From Meconema thalassinum (taxonomy: Eukaryota > Arthropoda > Insecta > Orthoptera > Tettigoniidae): DNA of 64,000 bases. Below, one piece after another: positions 32,986-43,049 of this stretch. The first letter of the stretch is position 1; each line of letters begins with the position of its first letter. Made by a program: the position numbers and the translations under genes. Where the stretch lies: NCBI GenBank assembly GCA_946902985.2, contig OX336395.1:291395065-291459064 (forward strand). The letters run 5' to 3'. The notes under the pieces are model-generated. The model worked only from the letters and a program-made list of their open reading frames with translations, had not been told where the DNA came from and ran no database searches.

Positions 32986-34893
32986 AATGCAGGGAATGGA
33001 GTGGTATGTCCGAAATTTCAAGTGGACAGTGTTACTCATCGGGTTCCAAAGGGTAAGCATGTAAAATTTGGTTACGATCGGTGAAACCGTGTAGATTTGT
33101 ACCAAAGGGCCTAAATGCAGGGAATAGATTGGTCTGTCCGAAATTTCATGTCGACAGTGCTACTCGTCGGGTTCCAAAGGGTAATTAAAAACAATTTGGT
33201 TCGGATCTGTGAAAGGGTGTAGATTTGTCCCAAAAGGCCTAAATGCAGGGAAAGGGGTGGTCTGTCCGAAATGTAAAGTGGACAGTGATACTCGTTGGGT
33301 TCCAAAGAGTAAGTATACAAATTTTGGTCCAGATTGGTGAAGCGATGTAGATTTGTGCCAAAGGGTTTAAATACAGGGAATGGAGTGCTCTGTCCGAAAG
33401 TTCAAGCAGACCGTATTACTCGTCGGGATCCAAAGGGTAAGTAACTTACATAAAGATTGGTTGAGATGGGTGAAAGTATATTGACTTTTGCCAACGAGCC
33501 TAAATGCAGAAAATGGAATGGTCTATCCGCAATTTCATTTAGACAGTGTTACACGTCGGGTTCCATTAGTGTAAGCATGTAAAATTTGGTTCAGATCAGT
33601 GAAACAGTGTAGAGTTTTGCCAAAGGGCCTAAATGCAGGGAATGGAGTGGTCTGACCAAAGTTTTAAGTGGACAGTGTTACTCGTCGGGTTCCAAAGGGT
33701 AAGTATACAAATTTAGGTTGAGATTGGTGAAACGACGTAGATAATTCATGTGCCGAAGGGCCTAAATGCAGGGAATGGAGTGGTCTGTCTGAAATTTCGA
33801 GTGGACAGTGTTACTCGTCGAGTTCCAAAGGGTAATTATTTGAGATCGGTGAAACGGTGTAGTTTTGTGAAAAAGGGCCAAAAAGCAGGGAATAGTGTGG
33901 TCCGTCCAACATTTAAAGTGAACAGTGTTACTTGTCGGGTTCCAAAGGGTAAGCATGTCAAATTTGGGTCAGATCGGTGAAACGGTGTTGATTTGTGCCA
34001 AACGGCCTAAAAGCAGGGGTTGGAGTGGCCTCTCCGCAATTTCAAGCAGACAGTGTTAGTCGCAGTGTTCCAAAGGGTAAATGCACAAATTTTGGTTGAG
34101 ATCGGTGAAACGGTGTTGATTTGGGCCAAAGGGCCTAAATGCAGGGAAAGGAGTGGTCTGTCCGAAATTGTAAGTAGACAGTGTTACTCGCAGGGTTCCA
34201 AAGGGTAAGTATACAAATTTTGGTCCAGATCGGTGAAACGGTGTAGATTTGTGAAAAAGGGGCTAAATGCAGGGCAAGGGGTGGTCTGTCCAAAATTTCA
34301 AGTAGACAGGGTTACCCGCAGGGTTCCAAAGGGTAAGTACACAAATTTTGGTTCAGATCGGTGAAACGGTGTAGATTTGTGCCAAAGGGCATAAATGCAG
34401 GGAGTGGGGTGGTCAATCCGAAGTTCTAAGTGGACAGTGTTACTCGCAAGGATACAAAGGGTAAATATACAAATTTTGGTTGAGATCGGTGAAACGGTGT
34501 AGATTTGTGCCAAAGGGCCTAAATGCAGGGAATGGAGTGGTCTGTCCGCAATTTCAAGCAGATAGTGTTACTCGCAGGGTACCAAAGTGTGGGAATACGA
34601 ATTTTGGTTCTGATCGGTGAAACGGTGTAGATTTGGACCAAAGGGCCTAAATGCAGGGAATGGGGAGGTCTGTACGAAATTTTAAGTGAACAGTGTTACC
34701 CGCAGGGTTCCAAAGGGTAAGTATACAAATTTTGGTTCAGATCGGTGTAACGGTGTAGATTTTAGTAAAAGGGCTTAAATGCAGGGAATGGGGTGGTCTG
34801 TCCGAAATTTAAAGTTGACAGGGTCACCCGCAAGGTTCCAAAGGGTAAGTATACAAATTTTGGTTAAGATCGGTGAAACGGTGTAGATTTGTA
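32986..34893 (+). repeat. minisatellite array, 15 units of about 128 bp
   Basis: Units begin with TAAATGCAGGGAATGGAGTG and contain TCTGTCCGAAATTTCAAG, GGTTCCAAAGGGTAAGTA and AGATCGGTGAAACGGTGTAG. Starts are near 32986, 33113, 33240, 33369, 33502, 33631, 33763, 33881, 34008, 34136, 34265, 34393, 34519, 34650 and 34778. Spacing is 118-133 bases. The units are diverged, so this is an old array. Confidence 0.85.
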
Positions 34894-34952
34894 TACATAA
34901 CAGACAAACAGACAAACTGACAGACAAACTTTGTGCTTTATATATAGAAGAT

Positions 34953-35481
34953 ATTCTCTACGCTGAGTGTACCATTCTGTACCCCCGATTTAGACAGAGA
35001 GGATTTAAAAACCAAAGAGCTTGTGAAGTTGCAATACAAGGCCTCAGAAATAAAATCGGCAGAGTGAAATTACTTCAAAGGGAGAATCAAGATATTTCAG
35101 TGGCTGATCCTACTCCTAGCACCTCATTCGTGTCTAGTTCTAGTATCAGCAGTATATCACAGTATCACAGTTTACCAAGAAATTACAAAAAATAATAGAC
35201 CAGAGAACCAACTTGCTGCTGGTATTCGCGAATTCGATAAATACCTCAAGGAAGGGTATTTAGATCGAAATAAAGATCCCCTTCAATGGTGGCACGAGCG
35301 TCGCCAGTTATATCCTCATGTTTACACCTATGTGTTAAAGAGATTTTGCATAGTAGCGACGCGTTTTTTCGGCGACGGGACAAATCCTCAATGATCGAAG
35401 AACTCGATTATCGACGAACAGTGTTCGCATTATATCTCTGCCGGTGAGGACAGTTATTCTGAGAATTCGAGCCGTCAACTA
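34953..35481 (+). pseudogene. hAT transposase C-terminal (dimerisation) region, decayed
   Basis: The gene resumes with 'ILYAECTILYPRFRQRGF', then after a frameshift and double stop near 35193-35198 continues with 'DPLQWWHERRQLYPHVYTYV'. A further frame holds 'FSATGQILNDRRTRLST'. These are the hATC dimerisation-domain landmarks; a few codons are missing between VAT and RVFS. Together with 30429-31754 it makes a full-length but inactivated hAT transposase. Whether decay preceded or followed the array insertion cannot be read here. Confidence 0.8.
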
Positions 35482-35946
35482 CTCTTCTCCTATTCATAAG
35501 TCAATACCTCACAGTGTGGGGCTCGGCATAATGCACTCGGCACACTCATTAGTGCTTGCCACACAATTGTTGATGTGCCAATTTGAGAAATGTCTTTGGT
35601 GATGCTTTTACAGTCGGTGTGCGGTCTACCTTTCCTGGAAGTAATGACGTAGCTCACCGGCAGGGCACAGTAGATACGTACAGAATTTATTTAATATTTC
35701 ACTTCGGCAGGAAAATACTCAGAAATTTGGCTGAAAGATTCAACTATCAGCATCTTTGAAAGCATAAACTGTCCTTAATATAGAGACCACTATCCCATAA
35801 AGGGTTATTAATATTGGTAATATTGCTTGTGCGGCATAGCCTACTTAACCTGTACCCAATAGTAGAAGTATTTTTGTTACCATATATAATGGTATTTTTA
35901 TTTACTAAAATAAACGTATTTAGAATATTCTAAAAGTAATATTTCT
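35482..35946. other. hAT 3' non-coding region
   Basis: No gene was recognised between the transposase end and the duplicated zinc-finger fragment. The sequence is AT-rich with no repeat counterpart in the window. Confidence 0.4.
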
Positions 35947-36015
35947 TCAAACGTAAATTTAACCCGGCAAATGAAATCAAAACACGCTTTCATCCAATTA
36001 ACAATTGAAAGACAA
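35947..36015 (+). pseudogene. second, decayed copy of the hAT BED-finger coding segment
   Basis: About 60 of 69 bases match 30540-30608, the part of the transposase gene that encodes the His pair of the BED finger (NLTRxMKxKHAFIxLTIERQ). Here the first zinc-binding His codon CAT has become CAA (Gln). The copy lies in the same orientation as the parent, 5.4 kb downstream and inside the same hAT. A weaker match to 30920-30950 may follow near 36070-36100. It could be an internal duplication or a remnant of a related element. Confidence 0.65.
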
Positions 36016-36415
36016 AATTAAGAATTTAAAAAATTAACAAATCCATTTTAAAAATTAAAATACTACGAGTACGCTTACAATGTATGTAAAGTAAAAAATA
36101 AGAACAGAATAGATGAATATGCCATTTTACATTTTGTGTAAATTAGGCTACTGATTTATTTTCCCATCTGATGTTTAATTACCCAAAATACGAGTAATTA
36201 CCCAGGCACTGACTGCACTGATCGTTATAAAGAAACTGCTATAACAAGCAAAAGAGCACGTGCAGTAGCAGTAGCAAGGCGAGCGAACGATCTGTCTTTC
36301 AGGGAACTCGTGATGCGAACTAACGAACTAAAAGAGCGAACTAGTTCGCTAAGGAGCTGCGAACTAAACTGATCGCTCCCAGCCGCGAACTATTATGCGC
36401 AAGACTAGTGCCCAA

Positions 36416-36669
36416 CGGGTGCCCCACAGTCTTCAACCACACCAGGAAGCATGTCGAATGGCCTACTGTCTTGGTCTTGGTTGGACGATTGATGCATGCT
36501 GCTGCTCGCTTTGTATCGTCACGTGACGTGCACGCGTGCCCTCTAGCGACGGGCTGTGACCTTCCACGCTCTGGTCGGAACCACACTTCGTTGCACACGC
36601 CACGATTAGCCAATGTCGTCATCGGTTTGCGCATTACGGCCTCCGGCTCGTTACTTATTGAACGCACCT
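36416..36669 (+). mobile_element. mariner element, right part: transposase remnant and 190-bp TIR
   Basis: The mariner reading frame resumes directly after the hAT target duplication with 'RVPHSLQPHQEACRMA' (36416-36463), continuing the sequence that stops at 12268. It then jumps by internal deletion to the right TIR (36480-36669). The TIR is the inverted counterpart of 11698-11887, with about 17-20 mismatches in 190 bases. TA follows at 36670-36671. Total mariner length without the hAT is about 825 bases, so this is a deleted, non-autonomous copy. Confidence 0.85.
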
Positions 36670-36958
36670 TATATATTGGATCCAACCGTGCGTTTTGAAT
36701 CCCATGCCGAGCAGCCAGATGAAGTGAACAAAGAAAAGAAGGATATTTACGAGCCTACAGTCCCTTTCTACAAGGAAAAATACCACCTTCAAGAAAATAG
36801 AAGTTATTGGGTTATTACTGGGGGCCCGGGGAACAATACCTTCTCTTTTTGCTACAACGGGTAGAGCATTTCGTATCTCAAATGCCACCATTAATACCAC
36901 AGCAGTAACAGCCCTTAAAGGATCCATTAGTATTTTGAGAAATTACCTATATTGTTAA
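36670..36958 (+). pseudogene. R2-like LINE, C-terminal region, part 2
   Basis: Continues the LINE interrupted at 11697, starting with 'YILDPTVRFESHAEQPDEV', then KKDIYEPTVPFYKEKY, the block that follows the endonuclease motif in R2-type proteins. After a frameshift in the G-rich run near 36823-36833 the other frame gives 'LKGSISILRNYLYC' and a natural-looking stop TAA at 36956-36958. The C-terminus is therefore complete, although the copy is 5'-truncated and frame-broken. Confidence 0.8.
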
Positions 36959-37119
36959 ATTAGGTGTATTTCAAGGCTGCATAGCTATTTTAATTATTTA
37001 TCCTTAGTTGCGGTTTGCTCACTCTTCAGGTCTTTCATTCTAATTTATATGTGTGTCATACATTTCATAGTTCATTAGTCGTATTTTGTAAACCTTCTTA
37101 TTTTTCGTCTTTCACCCCC

Positions 37120-37945
37120 AGGGGTTCATATCTAGTGGGACGTGGGTTGGCGACCACGGGGTCCCAGCTGATTCCGGCATTGCTTCCACTTACTTGTGCC
37201 GGGCTCCTCTCCGTCTTCTTTACTGTCGACCTCGCGTGGTCAACTCTTGTTCTCTTCTGACCCCGACGGTATTAGGGTATCCGAGACCTAGGGAGTCTCT
37301 TCATTTCTCGCCTTAATTGGCCGTTGTCTCATCTTTTCTGATACCCTCCTTCTGCGAGGGGTCAGCCTTCTTTTTCTTTTCCTCCTGCCTTCTGCTCAAG
37401 GCCCTCAAGGAGACAGGGTTTGTGTAGCCCCACCACTTCTGGTGCACCCTGGATAGTGCTATACCCTCAAGGGCTCACAGTATCTGCTGCCTCCTACTCA
37501 AGGTCCTCAAGGAGGCAGGGTGTGTGTAGCCCCACCACTTCTGGTGCACCCTGGATATTGCTACACCCTCAGAGGCTCACGGCTGGTGAGTTCGGGAGTT
37601 GGCGACCCCGAGGGATTCCTGAGCTGGGTCCGGTTTTCTCCCTTTTACCCATTACCTCTGGGGGCGGACCCTCTCCTCTTTCACTTTCCTATCTGCCTTT
37701 CATGGCTCTCCTTCCTTCCAAGTCCCTCAATCCACATTCTTCGAGGGTTGAGGGCATTTCTTTTCCTCCTGTCCTTTATTTGCCTTATTCTCCTTTTGTT
37801 TTCCATTTCACCTTGTAGTTTATAAGTTAGTAGTTAGTTTTAGTTATAGTTTACATTTCATTTTCATCTTCACGATCAGCCAAACCATTCGGGGCCGATA
37901 ACCTAGATGTTAGGCCCCTTAAAACAACAATTATCATCTTTATTT
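37120..37945 (+). repeat. dispersed repeat K, copy 2, with LINE/SINE-type 3' tail
   Basis: Shares about 500 bases with 32480-32985. It contains its own ~103-bp direct duplication (37388-37475 and 37491-37580, with CCCCACCACTTCTGGTGCAC). It ends in GGGGCCGATAACCTAGATGT followed by TAGGCCCCTTAAAACAAC, a hairpin-forming tail (GGGGCC...GGCCCC) like those at the 3' ends of some insect retroposons. It is probably the 3' untranslated region of a LINE or a SINE derived from one. No coding frame is supported. Confidence 0.6.
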
Positions 37946-38569
37946 CTTCTTTCACCTCATTATGATTCTTAGGCTTTGTATATTAGCAGCCTTGTTGGTC
38001 GAGGAAGCGTAAGAAATAAATAATGATTAGAAAGAGGAGTAAGTGAAATAAAAGACACTGCCTAAGGCCTATATCTCATTGGCTGTTAGAAAAGGAGAGT
38101 CTTTTGTCGCATAGGAAAATAATCAGCGTACTTTGGAAAACTTCGTCTGTCCCGAGCTCCTGAGCTAACAATGGTGTCATTTATCGCCACTTAGCGCTCA
38201 AGGATAAGGATCGGAATAAATGAAAGTAAATTTGAAAGCAACAACGCTTATTGCAGCTGATTTATACCTCAATGTACTGCATCAACACCATCACACTTAT
38301 ACAGAGGCAAACTATTTTCATGATAACTGTTTTAAGGGGCCAAAGAATTCTTTTTTCACTAATTACTCCCCGTGACTGCAATTTATAAACAGCGTAAGAT
38401 ATAAATATTTTCGCAATTCCGCACCAGAACACTGGTAGGGGCGATGTGATGCAGCCCGCATTGCCAGCCAATAATATACTTATTAAAATATTCTTCCAGT
38501 TACACTCCAACGGACATGAATGGTTCTAGGGCCCTAAAACATGGTTTTCAAGTTCCTTTTGTCTGTTAT
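37946..38569. other. non-coding interval, nothing recognised
   Basis: AT-rich sequence without a domain-bearing frame or repeat counterpart in the window. Confidence 0.4.
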
Positions 38570-39947
38570 TCTAAGTGTAGGGAATGGGGAGGGTTGTCCA
38601 AAATATCAAGTGGTGTGTGTTACCAACAGGGTTCCAAAGGGTAAGTACGTAAAATTCGGTGCAATTAGGAACAACGGTGTAGATTTGTGCTAAAGGGCCT
38701 AAATGCAGGGAATTCATTCATTCATTCATTTATTTGCAATGGGGGGTGTGTCCCCCGGTGGCAAATTGGATATACATAACAAATAAATAATTATAAATAA
38801 CAATTCAATAACAATCAAATAACAATTAAACTGGAGTATTTACACAAATAGTCAGTCTTTTCTTAAACACACCTATATGTTTGGGAAAAGGCTCTAAGAC
38901 TGCGGCAGGTAGAGAGTTCCAGTTATCAATGGCAGGGTTTACAAAATAATATTTACCATAATTTGTTCGCAGTGGTCGGCCCTTAACTTTGAAAGGATGA
39001 TCGCTCCTACCCATGTAAGTAGGCTTTCCCATTCGTTTGCTAAGCTCACCCCATGCTGGTTGATTTGTATACGTGTTGTACATAGCGCAGAGTCTAGATT
39101 TCATCCTCCTAGTCTCCAGTGATTCCCACACAAGTTTCTTTAACATACGGCTCACACTGCTCCTGGGATTAAAGTCACTGAGCACAAATCTAGCGGTCTT
39201 TCTTTGTACCATTTCCAACTCATTGATGAGCCCTACTTGATATGGATCCCAAACCGCCGAGGCATATTCCAGAATAGGTCTTACAAGTGACAAATATCCT
39301 AATTCTTTAGCAGCGGTACTACTTCCTCATTACAAAGTGCAGGGATTTGTAAGCTTTAGAAACTACACATCCTACATGACTACTCCATTTCATATCATTC
39401 CTTACGTGAACGCCCAAATATTTGCAAGAATCTTCTTCTACAAGTATTTCCGAGCCAATGTTATATTGAAAATCTTGCCTTCGCACTTTCCCTATTTTTA
39501 AGAGACTACATTTTCTTGTGTTTATTTTCATTTTATTTTCAATCGCCCACTTATGGAATGGTCTATCCGAAATTTGAAGTGGACAGTGATACCCGAAGGG
39601 CTCCAAAGGATAAGTACATATAGTTTGGTTCAGATCGTTGAAAGAATGTAGATTTGTACCAAACGGCCTAAATGCAGGGAATGAAGTGGTCTGTCCGAAA
39701 TTTCATGTAGACAGTGTTACTCGTCGGGTTCCAAAGGGTAAGTACGTAAAATTTGGTTCAGATGGGAGAAACGGTGTAAATTTGTGAAAAATGGCCTAAA
39801 TGCAGGGAATTGAGTGGTCTGTCCGAAATTTAAAGTAGATAGTTACCCGCAGGGTTCCAAAGGGCAAGTATACAAATTTTGATTCAGATCGGTGAAACGG
39901 TATAGTTTTGTATAAATAACAGACAGACAAACTTTGAGCTTTATATA
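38570..39947 (+). mobile_element. repeat-array element family E, copy 2, interrupted by a LINE
   Basis: Four 128-bp units are recognisable (near 38577, 38701, 39668 and 39795), followed by the family E end ACAGACAGACAAACTTTGAG and CTTTATATATA. The second unit is split by a minus-strand LINE (38714-39554). The 5' hairpin start is missing, so the copy is truncated. Confidence 0.65.
38714..39554 (-). pseudogene. 5'-truncated LINE, reverse transcriptase C-terminal region
   Basis: Two frames (39319-39546 and 38826-39293), shifted near 39300, encode the late RT and C-terminal region: NKMKINTRKCSLLKIGK, CKYLGVHVRNDMKWSSHV, then RPILEYASAVWDPYQ and NWNSLPAAV. These are Jockey/CR1-superfamily landmarks. 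The 3' end has a short GGGGGACACACCCCC stem and an (AATG)n tail. GGAAT at 38709-38713 and 39555-39559 looks like a target duplication. The insertion interrupts a 128-bp array unit, so it postdates the array. Confidence 0.8.
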
Positions 39948-40250
39948 TACCCCCTCCCGTGGCACTACAGCCCGTGAAGGGCCTAGGCCTACCAAGCGAC
40001 CGCTGCCCAGCCATTTGGCCTGCCGATATTGGGGTAACGCGTGATCAGCGCATCGTGTCCCCTCGGATGTTAATCTTGGTTTTCGTGATCGGGGCGCTGC
40101 CTCACTGTCAGACAGCTGCTCAATTGTCCTCACGAGGCAGAGTGTACCCCGTTCCAGCCCTTACGTCAGTTTCTAAAATCACTGATGGAGCCGGGAATCG
40201 AACACAGGGCCTCCGGATGAGAGGCAGGCGCGCTACCCCAACACCACGGG
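39948..40250 (-). mobile_element. tRNA-derived SINE, family 3
   Basis: On the minus strand the element begins CTCCCCGTGGTGTTGGGGTA (A-box region) and has a B box GTTCGATTCCC about 45 bases later, giving an RNA polymerase III promoter. It is flanked by a perfect 12-bp duplication GAGCTTTATATA (39936-39947 and 40251-40262), located in the 3' end of the family E element. It appears full-length and is a single copy in this window. Confidence 0.8.
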
Positions 40251-40301
40251 GAGCTTTATATAGATAGATTTGAAAAATTGTAATTTCGTATTCCGTTTTT
40301 C

Positions 40302-41201
40302 AACAAGTAGTTCCGTGACGATCTAAAGAGCCTACTTTTCTTAAAATTAGAGAGAGCATATATCTATAGTTGGCAGACCTGGCGACTCTAAATATATTCT
40401 TAGTTCCATCTCTTAAGGTCCACAATACACATGCAATCCAATAGATAGTATGAACGTGACATATATTTAAATATTGAATTTATGAGCATGCGTAAAATCA
40501 GGTTGGCGACACTGCCATAAATAGGATGCTCAAACACAAATTGAAATATTATGATCTATATATGTGCTAATTTTGAAGGAACCTCATTTATTAGTATGAA
40601 AGTTACATGTGATTCAAAATTAAAATTATCAGCACTCGTAGAATCATGTTGGCACCACTGTCATATATTGGTTACTGAAAATTAACCTACATTTGCAGGT
40701 ACTATATGTATGCAACGTTTAGAACTGTTGGCCTGCATACTTTCTGATATATTGAGATTAGGATAAAAATGTATAGAGTGTATTTTTCAACAGTTGTCCG
40801 CCCTGTTGACACTATAGAAAACACATACTCATATCTGTTCCGGTGCGCAAATCACATACGAAATATAGTTGAAATCTACGATAGTATGGAAGTTACATGC
40901 ATTTAAAGATTGGACCTATCAGCAGGCATTGAATCATGTTGGCAACACTCTCATGTATGGGCTCCTGAAAATTAGTCTGATATAATATTATTTATATGTG
41001 TGTCAATTTTGGAACAGCTTCCATGCATATGTTTCGAGGTATCAAACATAGACCTCAATTTTCAATCGTGATTTTTCAGCAGTTGGTAGCACTGACGTCA
41101 TTTTCAAATATGGCCGTGAGATATTCAGGCAAAGGTCTTTACTCACACCAAATGTGGTTTCGATAGCTGCAGCCGTTTAGGAGTTGATAGAGGGGTGGGG
41201 G

Positions 41202-41239
<38 letters not shown>

Positions 41240-41290
41240 GACAGATGGACAGACAGACACACATTTGCCCAGATAGATCTCATAAGTCTA
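40302..41290 (+). mobile_element. repeat-array element family F, copy 1 (internally shortened)
   Basis: Starts AACAAGTAGTTCCGTGACGA and ends with AGCCGTTTAGGAGTTGATAG, a G run, an (AC)n tract (41205-41235), a CAGACAGACAGA tract and CTCATAAGTCTACTTTTT. The body has degenerate ~290-bp repeats with landmarks CATGTTGGCA-ACACTGTCAT and GTTGGCAGACCTG. It is non-coding. It abuts copy 2 tail-to-tail. Confidence 0.65.
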
Positions 41291-42895
41291 CTTTTTCCTC
41301 ATTTTTAGCCTACTTTTCACATTTTGCCCATATTTGAAAATTATGTCAGTACTACCAACTGCTGAAAAACCGCAATTGAAATTTGAGCTCCATGTTGGAT
41401 ATCTTGAAAGATATGCATGGAAGCTAATCCAACATTGGTATACATGTAGATAATAATATTTCGGTTTAATTTCCAGGAGGCCATGCATGACAGTGTTGCA
41501 AAAATGATTCCAAGCCTGCTCAAAGGTCCAATTTTAAATGCATATAACTTCTACACTATCAATTGGATTTAAACCAAATTTCGTATGTACTTTGTGTACA
41601 TAAACAGATATGACTGTGTGTATTCTTAAAAGCCACCAGGGCTGCCAACTGTTAATAAATGCTCTCCCAATTTTCTTATTCAAATACCAATATATCAGAA
41701 AGTATGCAAGCCGACAGCTTTAAACTATGCACACGTAAAGTACCTGACATTCTAGATTAATTTGGAGTAACTTAAATACGTCAGTGCACCCACAAGATTC
41801 TAAGCCTGCTGATAGGACACATTTTTAAATACATGTAACTTCTATACTATCAATTGGATTTCAATCAAATTTCGTATGTGTTATGTGTACCATAACAGAT
41901 ATGACTAGGCTTATTCTTAAGAGCAACCAGGGATACCAAATGTTAATAAATGCTGTCTCTATTTTTTACCCTAATATTAATATATCAGAAAGTATGCAAG
42001 CCAATAGCTCTAAACGTTGCACACGTATAGTACCTGGCATTCTAGATTAATTTGGAGTAACTAATATACGTCAGTGCTGCCAACATGATTCTAAGCCTGC
42101 TGATAGGTCCAATTTTAAAATACATTTAACTTCTATACTAACAAATGGAGAGCCTCCGTGGCTTAGGCGGCAACACGCCGGCCTCTCACCGCTGGATCCG
42201 TGGTTTAAATCCCGGCCACTCCATGTGAGATCCGTGCTGGGCAAAATGGAGGCAGACAGGTTTTTCTCCGGGTACTCCAGTTTTCCCTGCCAAAATTTCA
42301 TTCCAGCAACACTCTCCACTATCATTTCATTTCATCTGTCATTCATTTAATCATTGCCCCAGAGGAGTGCGTCAGGCCTTGGCAGCCGGCACAGTTCATA
42401 TCCTCGTCGCATGATGGGGGCTTCATTCATTCCATTCCTGTCGCAGTCGGAGACTGGAAGCAGGCTGTGGATTTTCATTTTCACTAACAAATGGATTTCA
42501 TCCAAAATTGGCACAACAAGAGATCATAATATTTCAGAATATTTCTGACCGACACATGAACGGCATTGTTGCCAACATGACTTTACGCGCGCTGATAGAT
42601 CCAATGTCTAACTGCATGTAACGTCCATGCTATCCATTGGACTTCAACCAAATTTTGTATTATGTACCTTAAGAGATGGAACTAACATTATATTCAGTCA
42701 CCTGGGCTGCCAACTGTAGTGCTGTATTAGGATACATTTTACCAGGTATATTTCGAACTAATTAGAAATTTCGATATTACCAACTTAATTTCGTTATTAT
42801 TCTAGATAGGTCTATATAGATTTGCATGAAACTTAATTTTAAGAAAAGTAGGCTCTTTAGTTCGTCACGGAACTTCTTGTTACAAAATGCGGAAA
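41291..42895 (-). mobile_element. repeat-array element family F, copy 2 (inverted)
   Basis: Read on the minus strand it starts AACAAGAAGTTCCGTGACGA at about 42890 and shows four to five ~290-bp repeats. It ends near 41291 without the AGCCGTTTAGGAGTT block that precedes the end in the other copies. A family 1 SINE is inserted at 42150-42482. Confidence 0.65.
42150..42482 (+). mobile_element. tRNA-derived SINE, family 1, copy b (full length)
   Basis: Complete element with A box (TGGCTTAGGCGG) and B box (GGTTTAAATCC). It is flanked by a perfect 13-bp duplication ACTAACAAATGGA (42137-42149 and 42483-42495). It ends GGCTGTGGATTTTCATTTTC. The target is family F copy 2, whose repeats read continuously once the SINE is removed. 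Confidence 0.9.
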
Positions 42896-43049
42896 GTAGG
42901 CTAAAAATTCAGAGAACTGAAAACGGAAAACAAAGTTTCTGATTCAAAAAGAGAATGATGGTTGGGTTTCATGTGTGATGTTGTGAGCAAAATATGGATT
43001 GTCTTCCTAAACGTACCGTATATAGACATACCCTACTTCTCAGCACAAC

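Larger units (their letters stand above)
31755..34947 (+). mobile_element. repeat-array element (family E) inserted in the hAT transposase gene
   Basis: The element starts at CAGTAGTACCCGGCTTCGCC, a GC hairpin (CCGGC-TTC-GCCCGG). It ends with ACAGACAAACTTTGTGC and TTTATATATAGA at about 34947. Inside are about three copies of a ~175-bp repeat (31830-32240), an unrelated inserted repeat (about 32480-32985) and fifteen copies of a ~128-bp unit (32986-34893). It has no coding capacity. An AAGATAT on both sides (31738-31744 and 34950-34956) may be a target duplication but is uncertain. A second copy of the family, with the same 128-bp units and 3' end, is at 38570-39947. Confidence 0.65.
12269..36407 (+). 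mobile_element. hAT transposon with its own transposase, expanded to 24 kb by nested insertions
   Basis: The termini are TAGTCTTG (12269-12276) and its exact inverse CAAGACTA (36400-36407). The 8-bp target duplication GTGCCCAA flanks both ends (12261-12268 and 36408-36415), which is the hallmark length for hAT elements. Subterminal zones on both sides are rich in GAACTAGTTCG and GAACTA/TAGTTCG motifs, probable transposase-binding repeats. The internal transposase gene is on the plus strand (30429-31754, continuing in decayed form at 34953-35481). Subtracting the tandem provirus (13411-30030) and the array element (31755-34947) leaves about 4.3 kb, a normal hAT size. Confidence 0.88.
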
